Source: Ruminococcus sp. (GTDB taxonomy: Bacteria > Bacillota > Clostridia > Lachnospirales > Lachnospiraceae). From it: 64,000 nt of DNA. The stretch lies in NCBI GenBank assembly GCA_013911065.1, contig JACERV010000009.1, positions 81,534 through 145,533 on the forward strand, read 5' to 3'. Both the position numbers and the translations under genes were made by a program. The stretch's first letter is position 1. Each line of letters opens with the position of its first letter. This document shows positions 41,993 to 50,290 of this stretch, piece after piece. A model generated the notes under the pieces. The model was not told the DNA's origin, made no database searches, and worked only from the letters and a program-made list of their open reading frames with translations.

Positions 41993-43971
41993 ATTGCATC
42001 CACCTCCGCTATAATTTGTCTATTCGAAAATCCCTGTAAATCCATAGCACCGGAAGGACAGGTTACGGTACATGCACCACAGCCCTGGCAAAGGGCATTA
42101 TTGACTACTGCAATGCGCCGGACCTCACGGATACCATGATCATTCACTTCACGGTCTTCGTATGTAATCGCGCCATAAGGACAAACATTGGCACAAGTTG
42201 AACAACCGTTACACAATAATTCATCGGACTTCGCTGTGCAGGGGTTGGTCATCAGCTTTTCTTTTGCCAGCAAACCGATTGCTTTTACTGCCGCCGACCC
42301 CGCCTGAGCAACTGTCTCAGGAATATCTTTCGGACCCTGGCACACACCGGAGAGAAAGACACCGGCAGTCGGTGATTCAACCGGACGAAGTTTGGGATGT
42401 GCTTCAGTCAAAAAGTTATTGGTATCAATACTGGCTGTCAGCATGGTCGCAATTTTGCGTACTCCTGCTTCCGGCTCAATTGCCGTTGCCAGTACAACCA
42501 TGTCAGCTTCCATCAGGATCTGTTTATTATCCAGCAGATCAACCGCCTGTACCAGAAGCTGGCCATTTGCCTGAGGAGCAACTTTACCGACCTGACCTTT
42601 GACATAATTCACACCGTACTCTTCAACTGCCCGGCGGTAGAACTCATCGAAATTCTTTCCGGGAGTCCGTACATCAATATAAAATACAGTCACATTTACA
42701 TCCGGATATTTATCACGAATCAGCATCGCATGCTTAGCGGTATACATACAGCAGATCTTTGAGCAATACACTTTCCCCCGGCAGGTGACGTCACGGGAGC
42801 CGACACACTGTATAAACACCATGTTCTTCGGTGCTTTGCCGTCAGAAAGACGTTCCAGGTGCCCCTTCGTAGGGCCGGCTGCGTTCATTACCCGTTCCAG
42901 CTCCAGCGAGGTGATAACATCCTTGCTTTGGTTATATGCATACTCATCAAAATCATCTAATTTAATTGTATCAAATCCAGTCGCCACGACAATTGCACCA
43001 TACTTCTCAGTGATGATCTCATCTTCCTGGGTATAGTCTACCGCTCCGGCCTGACACACCTTTTCACAAATACCGCACTTACCGGTTTTAAACTTAATAC
43101 AGTTTTCACGGTCAATCACCGGTACATTGGGGATAGCCTGAGCAAACGGCGTGTAAACCGCGCTGCGTTTCCCTAGTCCACGGTTAAACTCACTGGATAT
43201 TTTCTTTGACGGACATTTTTCTGAACAGACACCACATCCGGTACACTTATCCATATTTATAGAACGGGCCTTTTTCCTGATATCCACAGTAAAATCACCG
43301 ACAAAACCACTCACCTGATCCACTTCACTATAGGTATAAATATTAATCTTATCGTGGGCTGAGGCTTCCACCATTTTAGGTGTGAGAATACAGGCCGAAC
43401 AATCCAAGGTCGGGAACGTCTTATCAAGCTGTGACATCCGCCCGCCGATACTTGGCGTTTTCTCAACAATATCCACTTCATATCCTGCTTCGGCAATATC
43501 AAGTGCGGTCTGAATACCGGCGATTCCGCCGCCGATTACCAGTGCTCTTTTAGTCACCCGGCTTTCACCCGGCTTAAGCGGTGCATTAAGTGTTACTTTA
43601 GCAATCGCTGCCCGTGCCAGAATAATTGCTTTTTCAGTACCTTCTTCAATATTTTTATGAATCCAGGAACAATGCTCACGGATATTCGCAATCTCAACCA
43701 TATAAGGATTGATACCAGCCCGCTCTGCGGCATTTCGAAAAGTTGTCTCGTGCATCCGGGGAGAGCATGAACATACCACGATTCCTGTCAATTTTTTCTC
43801 TTTTACTGCTTCTGTTATTCTTGCCTGCCCGGCTTCTGAACACATATACTGATAGTCTTCTGCATGAACCACTCCCGGTTCCAGCAGGGACATCTGAGCA
43901 ACCTTTTCAACATCTACCGTTGCCGAGATATTGCTCCCGCAATGACAGACAAACACTCCAATCCTCTGCAC
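41983..43971 (-). CDS. hdrA: HdrA-like FAD electron-bifurcating subunit
   Basis: A 662-residue HdrA. Order of parts: N-terminal domain with CHCGSNI and VVCSCSPRMHETTF; FAD-binding ALVIGGGIAGIQTALDIAEAGY at about 147-168; cluster CTGCGVCSEKCP (about 240); Cys-rich CIKFKTGKCGICEKVC; the rest of the FAD domain; and two C-terminal ferredoxin motifs, CNGCSTCANVCPYGA and CQGCGACTVTCPSGA. FAD of HdrA is the bifurcation site in methanogen HdrABC. The C-terminal clusters could reduce ferredoxin. Translation begins at GTG 43971 with AGGAGG 8 bases upstream. No selenocysteine codon is needed. Confidence 0.93.
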   Translation of the reverse strand: MQRIGVFVCHCGSNISATVDVEKVAQMSLLEPGVVHAEDYQYMCSEAGQARITEAVKEKKLTGIVVCSCSPRMHETTFRNAAERAGINPYMVEIANIREHCSWIHKNIEEGTEKAIILARAAIAKVTLNAPLKPGESRVTKRALVIGGGIAGIQTALDIAEAGYEVDIVEKTPSIGGRMSQLDKTFPTLDCSACILTPKMVEASAHDKINIYTYSEVDQVSGFVGDFTVDIRKKARSINMDKCTGCGVCSEKCPSKKISSEFNRGLGKRSAVYTPFAQAIPNVPVIDRENCIKFKTGKCGICEKVCQAGAVDYTQEDEIITEKYGAIVVATGFDTIKLDDFDEYAYNQSKDVITSLELERVMNAAGPTKGHLERLSDGKAPKNMVFIQCVGSRDVTCRGKVYCSKICCMYTAKHAMLIRDKYPDVNVTVFYIDVRTPGKNFDEFYRRAVEEYGVNYVKGQVGKVAPQANGQLLVQAVDLLDNKQILMEADMVVLATAIEPEAGVRKIATMLTASIDTNNFLTEAHPKLRPVESPTAGVFLSGVCQGPKDIPETVAQAGSAAVKAIGLLAKEKLMTNPCTAKSDELLCNGCSTCANVCPYGAITYEDREVNDHGIREVRRIAVVNNALCQGCGACTVTCPSGAMDLQGFSNRQIIAEVDAICR

Positions 43972-43976
43972 TTATA

Positions 43977-44366
43977 TCACCTCCTGTATCTTCTGAATGC
44001 ACTGACTAAAAGCTGCTGGGGTAATTCCGGGTCTAAACGTTCCGGGATATCCTCCGGTGTCAGATAGTCTGCACCTCTCTGGCGCACTACCAGCTGCCGT
44101 GCACCATCAATCAGTTTCCCTGGCTTAACATTCCGCGGACAGCGTTCGATACAGGCAAAACATGACAGACATTTCCAGAGTGATTTCGAATTCACCAGAG
44201 CATCTATATCTTCATTCAGTACATAAGATACAAACTGATGCGGCTTTATATCCATCTCATTAAACAAAGGACAGGTTGCCGAGCACTTGCCGCATTTCAT
44301 ACATTTATATGGGTCGACGCCAGTAATTTCTTTCATTTTCTGTGTCTGCGATTTTCCGTGACTCAT
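43977..44366 (-). CDS. hdrC: HdrC-like 4Fe-4S subunit
   Basis: A 129-residue ferredoxin-like subunit with two complete CxxCxxCxxxCP motifs, CMKCGKCSATCP and CLSCFACIERCP, typical of HdrC. It carries electrons from HdrA to HdrB. The ATG overlaps the hdrB stop by four bases (ATGA). No membrane segment, so the complex is cytosolic rather than HdrDE-like. Confidence 0.93.
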   Translation of the reverse strand: MSHGKSQTQKMKEITGVDPYKCMKCGKCSATCPLFNEMDIKPHQFVSYVLNEDIDALVNSKSLWKCLSCFACIERCPRNVKPGKLIDGARQLVVRQRGADYLTPEDIPERLDPELPQQLLVSAFRRYRR

Positions 44367-45172
44367 GATGCCTGTACCTCCTCATTTTTATCAATCAGGC
44401 CCAGCGCTTCCGCCAGCAGTTCAGTGAAATACTGTACGGGCAGTTTAGAACCGCTTTTACTCATATTTAAATTATAAAGACATAACGGACAGGCTGTAAT
44501 CAGTGAATCAGCGCCAAATGACGCGGCTGAATCCATGATCCTATCAGTCATGTTCTGTGCTGCCTGCGGCTCTTTGAGCGATATGTAACCACCGCAGCAT
44601 TCATTGCGGTACGGATAGATGACCGGAGTCCCGCCAATCGCCCGTATAAAGTCCTCGATAATCGTCGGATTCTCGGGATTATCGAAAGCTAACACTTCAC
44701 TTGGACGAAGCAGCAGACAGCCGTAATAGGCACCGATTGCCCGGCCTTTTAAAGGATTCACAACTTTCTTTTTCAAAACATCAAACCCTATACGGTCACG
44801 AAGGATTTCCAGGAAATGAAGGACCGTAGTTTCACCTGCATAAGGTTCTTCCAGTTGCATATAATTGTTAGCCCGCGTCCGGATGTCACCCACATTCTTC
44901 ATATCGTCATTGACCCGCTTAATGACATGATGACAGGCTGAACACAAGGTGACCAGATCCTGTTCTTTTTCTTTGGCATCATTTAAAGCGCGAACTGAGG
45001 ACAGCTTGGAAGCAATCTCGTCAGTGCCCAGCGGATATACTCCGCCGCAGCACTGCCATTCTTCTATTTCCTCCAGCTCAAATCCAAGCGCTTTCGCTGA
45101 AATCCTGGCATATGTATCTAAGTCTTTTGCCTTGGTTTTGAGGGTACACCCCGGATAATAACTGTATTTCAT
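44363..45172 (-). CDS. hdrB: HdrB-like CCG-domain subunit
   Basis: A 269-residue protein with two CCG motifs. The first set is Cys9, Cys41-Cys42 and Cys77/Cys80 (YPGC, QCCGG, CSAC); the second is Cys152, Cys192-Cys193 and Cys228/Cys231 (GCLL, ECCGG, CPLC). These bind the two non-cubane [4Fe-4S] clusters that reduce the heterodisulfide in methanogen HdrB. This organism is not a methanogen, so the electron acceptor must differ; the fumarate reductase pair encoded in the same operon is the obvious candidate. AAGGAGG precedes ATG 45172. Confidence 0.93.
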   Translation of the reverse strand: MKYSYYPGCTLKTKAKDLDTYARISAKALGFELEEIEEWQCCGGVYPLGTDEIASKLSSVRALNDAKEKEQDLVTLCSACHHVIKRVNDDMKNVGDIRTRANNYMQLEEPYAGETTVLHFLEILRDRIGFDVLKKKVVNPLKGRAIGAYYGCLLLRPSEVLAFDNPENPTIIEDFIRAIGGTPVIYPYRNECCGGYISLKEPQAAQNMTDRIMDSAASFGADSLITACPLCLYNLNMSKSGSKLPVQYFTELLAEALGLIDKNEEVQAS

Positions 45173-45190
45173 AGTTCCTCCTTACTTACA

Positions 45191-46138
45191 CTACAGATCG
45201 ATTTGCTTAATAACCGCCTTCAGTGCCTCTGCACTTGCATGCAGTTTTTCCATCTCTTCTTCACTGAGTTTCACTGGAATTCTTCCCTGTACCCCATTTG
45301 GTCCGACCAGTGTCAAAGTACTCAGACAGACATCTTCAATACCGTATTCACCGTGCTGCATCGTCGATATCGTAGAGATCGAGTCAGATGAAGCCAGCAG
45401 CATTGCACATAACTTCACTACTGATACGGATACTGCATAGAAGGTGGCTCCTTTATTCGCAATAATCTTCCCGCCTGATTTACGAACATATTCAATCATT
45501 GCATCCTGATCCAGCTCATCGATTTCCTGTCCAAAAGACTGGGCAATCTTCGTATATTCTGCAACATTCGCACCACCGATATCAGCACATGACCAAGGAA
45601 TAAATGAAGTATCACCATGCTCACCCAATACATAAGCATGAATGTTTTTCTGAGCTACTTTAAAATGCTCTGACAATCCGCAACGAAGCCGGGCTGTATC
45701 TAAAATGGTTCCCGATCCAATAATCTGATTTTCCGGAAGCCCTGATATCTTCGTAAATACATACGTCATAATATCCACTGGGTTACTGACAATCACATAC
45801 AGAGCCTTCGGTGCCGCTTTGACAATTTCCGGTGTAATACTCTTTAAAATATTAACATTTGTCTGTGCCAGTTCGATACGGGTCTGCCCCGGTTTACGGG
45901 CAATTCCTGATGTAATGATGACAATATCCGAGTCCACAGCATCCTCATATTCGCCGGCAATGATTGAAATCGGATTACGGAAACAGGTCCCCTGGACGAT
46001 ATCCATAACCTCCCCTGATACCTTTTCTTTGTTAATATCAATCATTACAATTTCTGAAGCAAGATCTTCGTTTGACAGTGTATATGCAATTGTTGATCCA
46101 ACACTCCCGGCTCCAATGATGGTGATTTTTCTACTCAT
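45191..46138 (-). CDS. mdh: LDH-family malate dehydrogenase (predicted)
   Basis: A 315-residue member of the lactate/malate dehydrogenase family. NAD-binding GAGSVGSTIAY, acidic Asp34 for NAD+ over NADP+, signature GSGTILDTARLR and catalytic His174 in GEHGDTS are seen. The whole looks lactate-dehydrogenase-like, but the specificity residue before KPG, Gln in lactate dehydrogenases (NQKPG), is Arg81 here (ARKPG), as in malate dehydrogenases. With fumarase and fumarate reductase in the same operon, oxaloacetate reduction to malate is the better call. ATG 46138 has GGGAGG 8 bases upstream. First gene of the operon. Confidence 0.82.
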   Translation of the reverse strand: MSRKITIIGAGSVGSTIAYTLSNEDLASEIVMIDINKEKVSGEVMDIVQGTCFRNPISIIAGEYEDAVDSDIVIITSGIARKPGQTRIELAQTNVNILKSITPEIVKAAPKALYVIVSNPVDIMTYVFTKISGLPENQIIGSGTILDTARLRCGLSEHFKVAQKNIHAYVLGEHGDTSFIPWSCADIGGANVAEYTKIAQSFGQEIDELDQDAMIEYVRKSGGKIIANKGATFYAVSVSVVKLCAMLLASSDSISTISTMQHGEYGIEDVCLSTLTLVGPNGVQGRIPVKLSEEEMEKLHASAEALKAVIKQIDL

Positions 46139-46303
46139 GTGATTTTCCTCCCTTAATTCAAGTAATCGTCTTTTTTTTAACAATACTTTCTTAAAAAAAT
46201 ATGTCTTTATCCGCTATAAAATACATATTTCATATATTCTTTCACAGCTCCTACTAAATATGATGTATAATACTGAAATACTCAGGCTATATGTATTTAT
46301 TAT

Positions 46304-46332
46304 AGAATATCACATTGATAATGTTTTAACAA
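46304..46332 (-). promoter_or_regulatory. Promoter of the Mdh/Hdr/Flx/fumarate reductase operon with overlapping Rex-like box
   Basis: On the minus strand TTGTTA (46332-46327), 17-bp spacer, TATTCT (46309-46304). The -35 lies inside TTGATAA-TGTT-TTAACAA (46315-46332), one mismatch from the clostridial Rex consensus TTGTTAA-N4-TTAACAA. Rex would hide the promoter when NADH is low. The 419-bp gap 46139-46557 also holds a second Rex-like site and is otherwise AT-rich with no gene. Confidence 0.72.
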
Positions 46333-46357
46333 CCACATGATTATTCAGAAGTTAATA

Positions 46358-46376
46358 TTGTGATTTATTTACACAA
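46358..46376. promoter_or_regulatory. Second Rex-like palindrome
   Basis: TTGTGATTTATTTACACAA resembles the other classic Rex form (TTGTGAA-N4-TTCACAA) but has a 5-base centre, so it is weaker evidence. It is 26 bp upstream of the first box. Confidence 0.42.
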
Positions 46377-46557
46377 ACACCCCCATTAACTTCTTCTGTT
46401 TGTGCAATTCCACCAACCATTTTTCAAAAATCACCAATATTAAATATCCCCTTTTCACTGCTGACATATATATTGTATATCATCACTTTTAGTATCTCTC
46501 ACTCTCCGTAACACGATATAGTAATTCTATTCAAATACAGCTTGAACAAAAAATATA

Positions 46558-47220
46558 TCAGTCTACAAAAAAAGTGATTTCGTCCAGATTTTTTCGGTTT
46601 GGACTCTTGTGCACTCCATCTGCAGGTATGCCCAGGCTCATCATACAAGTGAAGAAATAATCTTCTTTGTGTATCCCGGTTTTCTCTTTCATCAGATTTT
46701 CAATTTCTGCTCCGGCATAATTGGCACTGGTCAGCCAGCAGGACCCGTAACCAAGATCCGTTGCTGCAAGAGCTATATGTTCCATTGCAGCTCCAATATT
46801 CTGCATCCCCGGACATGGTTTATAAGCCAGATAATCCAATTCCTCCTTGGCAGCACCACACATTTTTAACTCATGATAGCCGGAGGGCAGATAGTCTTTT
46901 CCAAAAGTGAGAATGACTACCGGAGCCCCTTTAACAAATAAGGTGAAATTTTTACAGAACTTGCGAAATCTTGCTCCGGCTTCTTCATCTTTCTTGGCCA
47001 GTTCATCGGAAATCTCAGCATTCTTTGCTGCGATAACCTCACATAGGTCTTCAATGATTTCTTTATTGTCGAGGACGAAGAAAAACCAATTTTGAAGGTT
47101 CTTTCCTGAGGGAGCAATTCTCGCCGCATTCAATATTTTTTCTATATCCCTGCGGGGAATACTCTCCTCCTGATATCTTCTGATACTCTGTCGTTTTGAA
47201 ATCAAATCAAAATATTCCAT
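46558..47220 (-). CDS. Nitroreductase family protein
   Basis: A 220-residue FMN-dependent nitroreductase-fold protein: SKRQSIRRYQEESIP (FMN phosphate-binding Arg residues), APSGKNLQNWFFFVL, then GAAMEHIALAATDLGYGSCWL. It is the last gene of the succinate-to-butyrate operon, starting 2 bp after etfA. No role in butyrate synthesis is known; it may use electrons from the Etf or be a general flavin reductase. Distinct from the ferredoxin-fused protein at 62110. Confidence 0.86.
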   Translation of the reverse strand: MEYFDLISKRQSIRRYQEESIPRRDIEKILNAARIAPSGKNLQNWFFFVLDNKEIIEDLCEVIAAKNAEISDELAKKDEEAGARFRKFCKNFTLFVKGAPVVILTFGKDYLPSGYHELKMCGAAKEELDYLAYKPCPGMQNIGAAMEHIALAATDLGYGSCWLTSANYAGAEIENLMKEKTGIHKEDYFFTCMMSLGIPADGVHKSPNRKNLDEITFFVD

Positions 47221-47222
47221 GT

Positions 47223-48269
47223 TTAAGCCTCCATAGCTGCATAACTTTTAAGATTTTTCGTCAGCATGGGCAGAATTTTACTATAATCTCCAACGATTCC
47301 ATAATCTGCCACATCAAATATCGGCGCCGTTTCATCCTTATTGATTGCGATGATAATATCAGCCTCTTCCATCCCGGCAACATGCTGGATTGCTCCGGAA
47401 ATACCAACTGCAAAATATACATTTGGCCGTACTGTTTTACCAGTCTGCCCAACCTGGAGATCTTTCGGCTTCCAACCTGCATCTACCACGGCTCTTGAAC
47501 AGCTGACTTCACCGCCAACCGCTTCGGCAAGCTCTTCAAGAATGTAGAAATTCTCCGGTCCGCCCACTCCGCGGCCGCCGGAAACCAGGATGTTGGCATC
47601 CATAATATCCACTGTATCAGAGATACATTTGACTACTTCAAGAATCTCAATGTACTGTGCATTTTCCTCAAAGCCGGGATTAAATTCAATAATCTCCGCC
47701 TGCGCATCTGCTATCTTATCTATTTTCTGCATAACTCCCGGACGAACAGTTGCCATCTGGGGACGGTTATCCGGGCAGGCAATAGTTGCAATCGTATTGC
47801 CTCCAAAAGCCGGCCTGGTCATCAATAGCTGATTATGTTTTTGTTCTTTCCCTTCCATCGCTTTCAGTGGAAAGTCACCAATATCAAGCTGAGTACAGTC
47901 AGCCGTAAGCCCAGTCTTAACTCTGGCCGATACAAGGGGACCCAAATCACGGCCAATGGCAGTTGCTCCTACCAGGACGATATCCGGCTTGAATGCATTT
48001 ATAACAGAGGAAAGACCATGTGTGTATGGTTCCGTCCGATAATCCTTTAAAGCCGGATCATCAACGAGAATCACCTTATCCGCGCCATACTGGGCAAGCT
48101 TCTTTGTCAATCCTCTCACATCACTGCCTAAAAGAACTGCTGTCACGTCAGTATTTAAATCTTTTGCCAGGTCTTTCGCCTTACCCAGAAGTTCGAGAGC
48201 AACACCGTCGATCTTGTTATCCACCTGCTGTACATAGACATATACACCTTTATATTCATTTAAATTCAT
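47223..48269 (-). CDS. etfA: Electron transfer flavoprotein alpha subunit
   Basis: A 348-residue EtfA. The N-terminal domain (VYVYVQQVDNKIDGVALELLGKA) is followed by the FAD-binding domain with LVSGGRGVGGPENF, GQTGKTVRPNVYFAVGISGAIQH and INKDETAPIFDVADYGIVGD. With EtfB and the acyl-CoA dehydrogenase it would transfer electrons from NADH to crotonyl-CoA, probably bifurcating to ferredoxin as in clostridial Bcd-Etf (family knowledge; not provable from sequence reading alone). AGGAGA precedes ATG 48269. Confidence 0.94.
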   Translation of the reverse strand: MNLNEYKGVYVYVQQVDNKIDGVALELLGKAKDLAKDLNTDVTAVLLGSDVRGLTKKLAQYGADKVILVDDPALKDYRTEPYTHGLSSVINAFKPDIVLVGATAIGRDLGPLVSARVKTGLTADCTQLDIGDFPLKAMEGKEQKHNQLLMTRPAFGGNTIATIACPDNRPQMATVRPGVMQKIDKIADAQAEIIEFNPGFEENAQYIEILEVVKCISDTVDIMDANILVSGGRGVGGPENFYILEELAEAVGGEVSCSRAVVDAGWKPKDLQVGQTGKTVRPNVYFAVGISGAIQHVAGMEEADIIIAINKDETAPIFDVADYGIVGDYSKILPMLTKNLKSYAAMEA

Positions 48270-48288
48270 CCTATTATAGTCTCCTTAT

Positions 48289-49071
48289 CTATATAACATG
48301 CTTTTCTTTTAGCTTCTCAAGTATGTACCCTACCGATGCTTCCGGATCCAGGTTTACCTGTTCCCCGGCGCCTTTTCTAACCTTATCAGACGCCTTTGCA
48401 ATCTTGGTGGGAGATCCTTTCAGCCCCAAATCGGCATCATCCACATCGATGAGATGCTGACGGTTAAATTCAGTTATTTCCGCATCGTAAGCTGCAAATA
48501 TTCCTCCCGGAGTCATGTATCTGGGTTCATTGAGCTCCGCCAGAGCTGTGATCAGACAAGGCATCTTTGCTTTTACTATATGATATCTGTCTTCGTACTG
48601 ACGCTGTGCAATCACGTAGTCACCGTCAATCTCAAGCTTTTGGGTATAAGAAATAACCGGAATATGAAGATGCTCTGAAATCTGGGGACCTACCTGTGCA
48701 GTATCACCGTCAATCGCCTGACGCCCTGTAATGATTAAATCATACTCAAGGTTTCTGATCGCACCTGCAAGAGTTGTTGAAGTTGCCCATGTATCCGCAC
48801 CGCCAAGCATTCTGTCGGTAACTAAGATCGATTTATCTGCGCCCATCGCCATCGCTTCTACAAGGACATCTTTGGCTTTTGGAAGCCCCATTGTAATAAC
48901 CGTTACCTCGGCACCATATTGATCCTTTAAACGAAGTGCTGCCTCAAGTCCGGCTTTATCATCCGGGTTCATAATTGCGAGCATCGCTCCCCGGTTTAAT
49001 GTTCCATCCGGATTAAACTGTACGCCGCCCTTAGTGTCCGGCACTTGTTTTATACAAACAATTATTTTCAC
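48289..49071 (-). CDS. etfB: Electron transfer flavoprotein beta subunit
   Basis: A 260-residue EtfB (KIIVCIKQVPDTK at the start, LEAALRLKDQYGAEVTVITMG, LIITGRQAIDGDTAQVGPQISEHL). The start codon is GTG 49071 with AGGAGG 7 bases upstream. Adjacent to the acyl-CoA dehydrogenase gene, the pair that drives crotonyl-CoA reduction in butyrate-forming clostridia. The C-terminal region 200-260 carries the usual EtfB anchoring loop and AMP-site residues. Confidence 0.94.
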   Translation of the reverse strand: MKIIVCIKQVPDTKGGVQFNPDGTLNRGAMLAIMNPDDKAGLEAALRLKDQYGAEVTVITMGLPKAKDVLVEAMAMGADKSILVTDRMLGGADTWATSTTLAGAIRNLEYDLIITGRQAIDGDTAQVGPQISEHLHIPVISYTQKLEIDGDYVIAQRQYEDRYHIVKAKMPCLITALAELNEPRYMTPGGIFAAYDAEITEFNRQHLIDVDDADLGLKGSPTKIAKASDKVRKGAGEQVNLDPEASVGYILEKLKEKHVI

Positions 49072-49136
49072 TTTATATCCTCCTGTATTATCAGTTTAGG
49101 CTTGATTTTTTCCCAGCCCGGTATTGCTGGTGTTTC

Positions 49137-50288
49137 CTATTTTAAAAGATTAGCAGCTATCACCATGCGCTGTACTTCTGATGTGCCTTCATAAATCTCA
49201 GTTATTTTTGCATCTCTCATCATTCGCTCTACACCATATTCACGAATATATCCGTAACCTCCATGCAATTGAACCGCTTTGGTGGTTACTTCCATCGCCG
49301 TTTCAGCAGCATATAACTTTGCCATCGAAGCTTCTGTACTGAAATGGCCGCCATTTCCTTTTGCCACCGCTGCCCGATAGACAAGAAGCTGAGCTGCCTG
49401 TACCCGAGTCGCCATATCAGCAAGTTGAAACTGGGTATTCTGAAATTGGGAAATTGTTCTGCCAAACTGCTTTCTCTCCTTGACATATTCAACCGTAGTA
49501 TTAAGAGCACCTCCGGCAATGCCAAGCGCCTGAGCAGCGATTCCGATCCGCCCGCCGTCAAGCGTGTGCATCGCAATCCCAAATCCCTTCCCTTTCTGTC
49601 CCAGAAGATTTTCCTTAGGAATCCGGCAATCGGTAAAAATCAGCTCATATGTAGCAGACCCGCGGATACCCATTTTTTTCTCTTTTGTTCCAAAAGAAAA
49701 TCCAGGTGTTCCTTTTTCGACGATGAAAGCAGATATTTCTTTCATTGTCCGGCCTTTTTTCTCCACCATTCCGGTGACTGCTATCACAATGTAAACATCT
49801 GCATATTTACCGTTTGTGATAAAAACCTTACTGCCGTTTAATACCCATTCATCGCCGTCAAGTACGGCTTTTGTCTGCTGTCCCTGGGCATCTGTTCCAG
49901 CACCCGGTTCAGTCAGACCAAAAGCGCCAAGCTTCTCCCCTTTGGCAAGAGGCGGCAGATATTTTTCTTTCTGTTCCTTAGTTCCATAGGTCATAATCGG
50001 ATCAATACAAAGGGAAGTATGTGCCGATACGATAACTGCAGTGGTGGCACATACCTTTGCCAGCTCCTCTACACAAATTGCATAAGTGAGCGGATCGCAG
50101 CCCTGCCCGCCATACTCTTTCGGCACCGGAATTCCTAAAAATCCGTATTTCGCCATCTTCTTTACAGTCTCTTCCGGGAAAGTTTCTGTTTCATCCACTT
50201 CCTCCGCAAGAGGTTTTACCTCTGTTTCAGCAAAATCCTTAAATAGTGTTCTCGCCATTTCATGTTTATTGCTTAAATTAAAATCCAT
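49137..50288 (-). CDS. bcd: Acyl-CoA dehydrogenase, butyryl-CoA dehydrogenase-like
   Basis: A 383-residue short-chain acyl-CoA dehydrogenase. FAD/substrate motifs: GAFGLTEPGAGTDAQGQQT, VFITNGKYADVYIVIAVT, and the catalytic Glu in IYEGTSEVQRMVIA (the Glu of YEG). It would reduce crotonyl-CoA to butyryl-CoA with EtfBA. ATG 50288 (MDFNLSNKHEM) lies 2 bp after the CoA-transferase stop, with GGAGGAG upstream; a longer in-frame start at 50315 is inside the previous gene. Confidence 0.92.
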   Translation of the reverse strand: MDFNLSNKHEMARTLFKDFAETEVKPLAEEVDETETFPEETVKKMAKYGFLGIPVPKEYGGQGCDPLTYAICVEELAKVCATTAVIVSAHTSLCIDPIMTYGTKEQKEKYLPPLAKGEKLGAFGLTEPGAGTDAQGQQTKAVLDGDEWVLNGSKVFITNGKYADVYIVIAVTGMVEKKGRTMKEISAFIVEKGTPGFSFGTKEKKMGIRGSATYELIFTDCRIPKENLLGQKGKGFGIAMHTLDGGRIGIAAQALGIAGGALNTTVEYVKERKQFGRTISQFQNTQFQLADMATRVQAAQLLVYRAAVAKGNGGHFSTEASMAKLYAAETAMEVTTKAVQLHGGYGYIREYGVERMMRDAKITEIYEGTSEVQRMVIAANLLK

Positions 50289-50290
50289 CT

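Noticed and set aside
41983..45172. Methanogen-type heterodisulfide reductase using CoM-S-S-CoB
   Set aside because: The gene set, codon style and pathway neighbours are those of a fermentative Firmicute; the Hdr subunits are judged to serve another acceptor.
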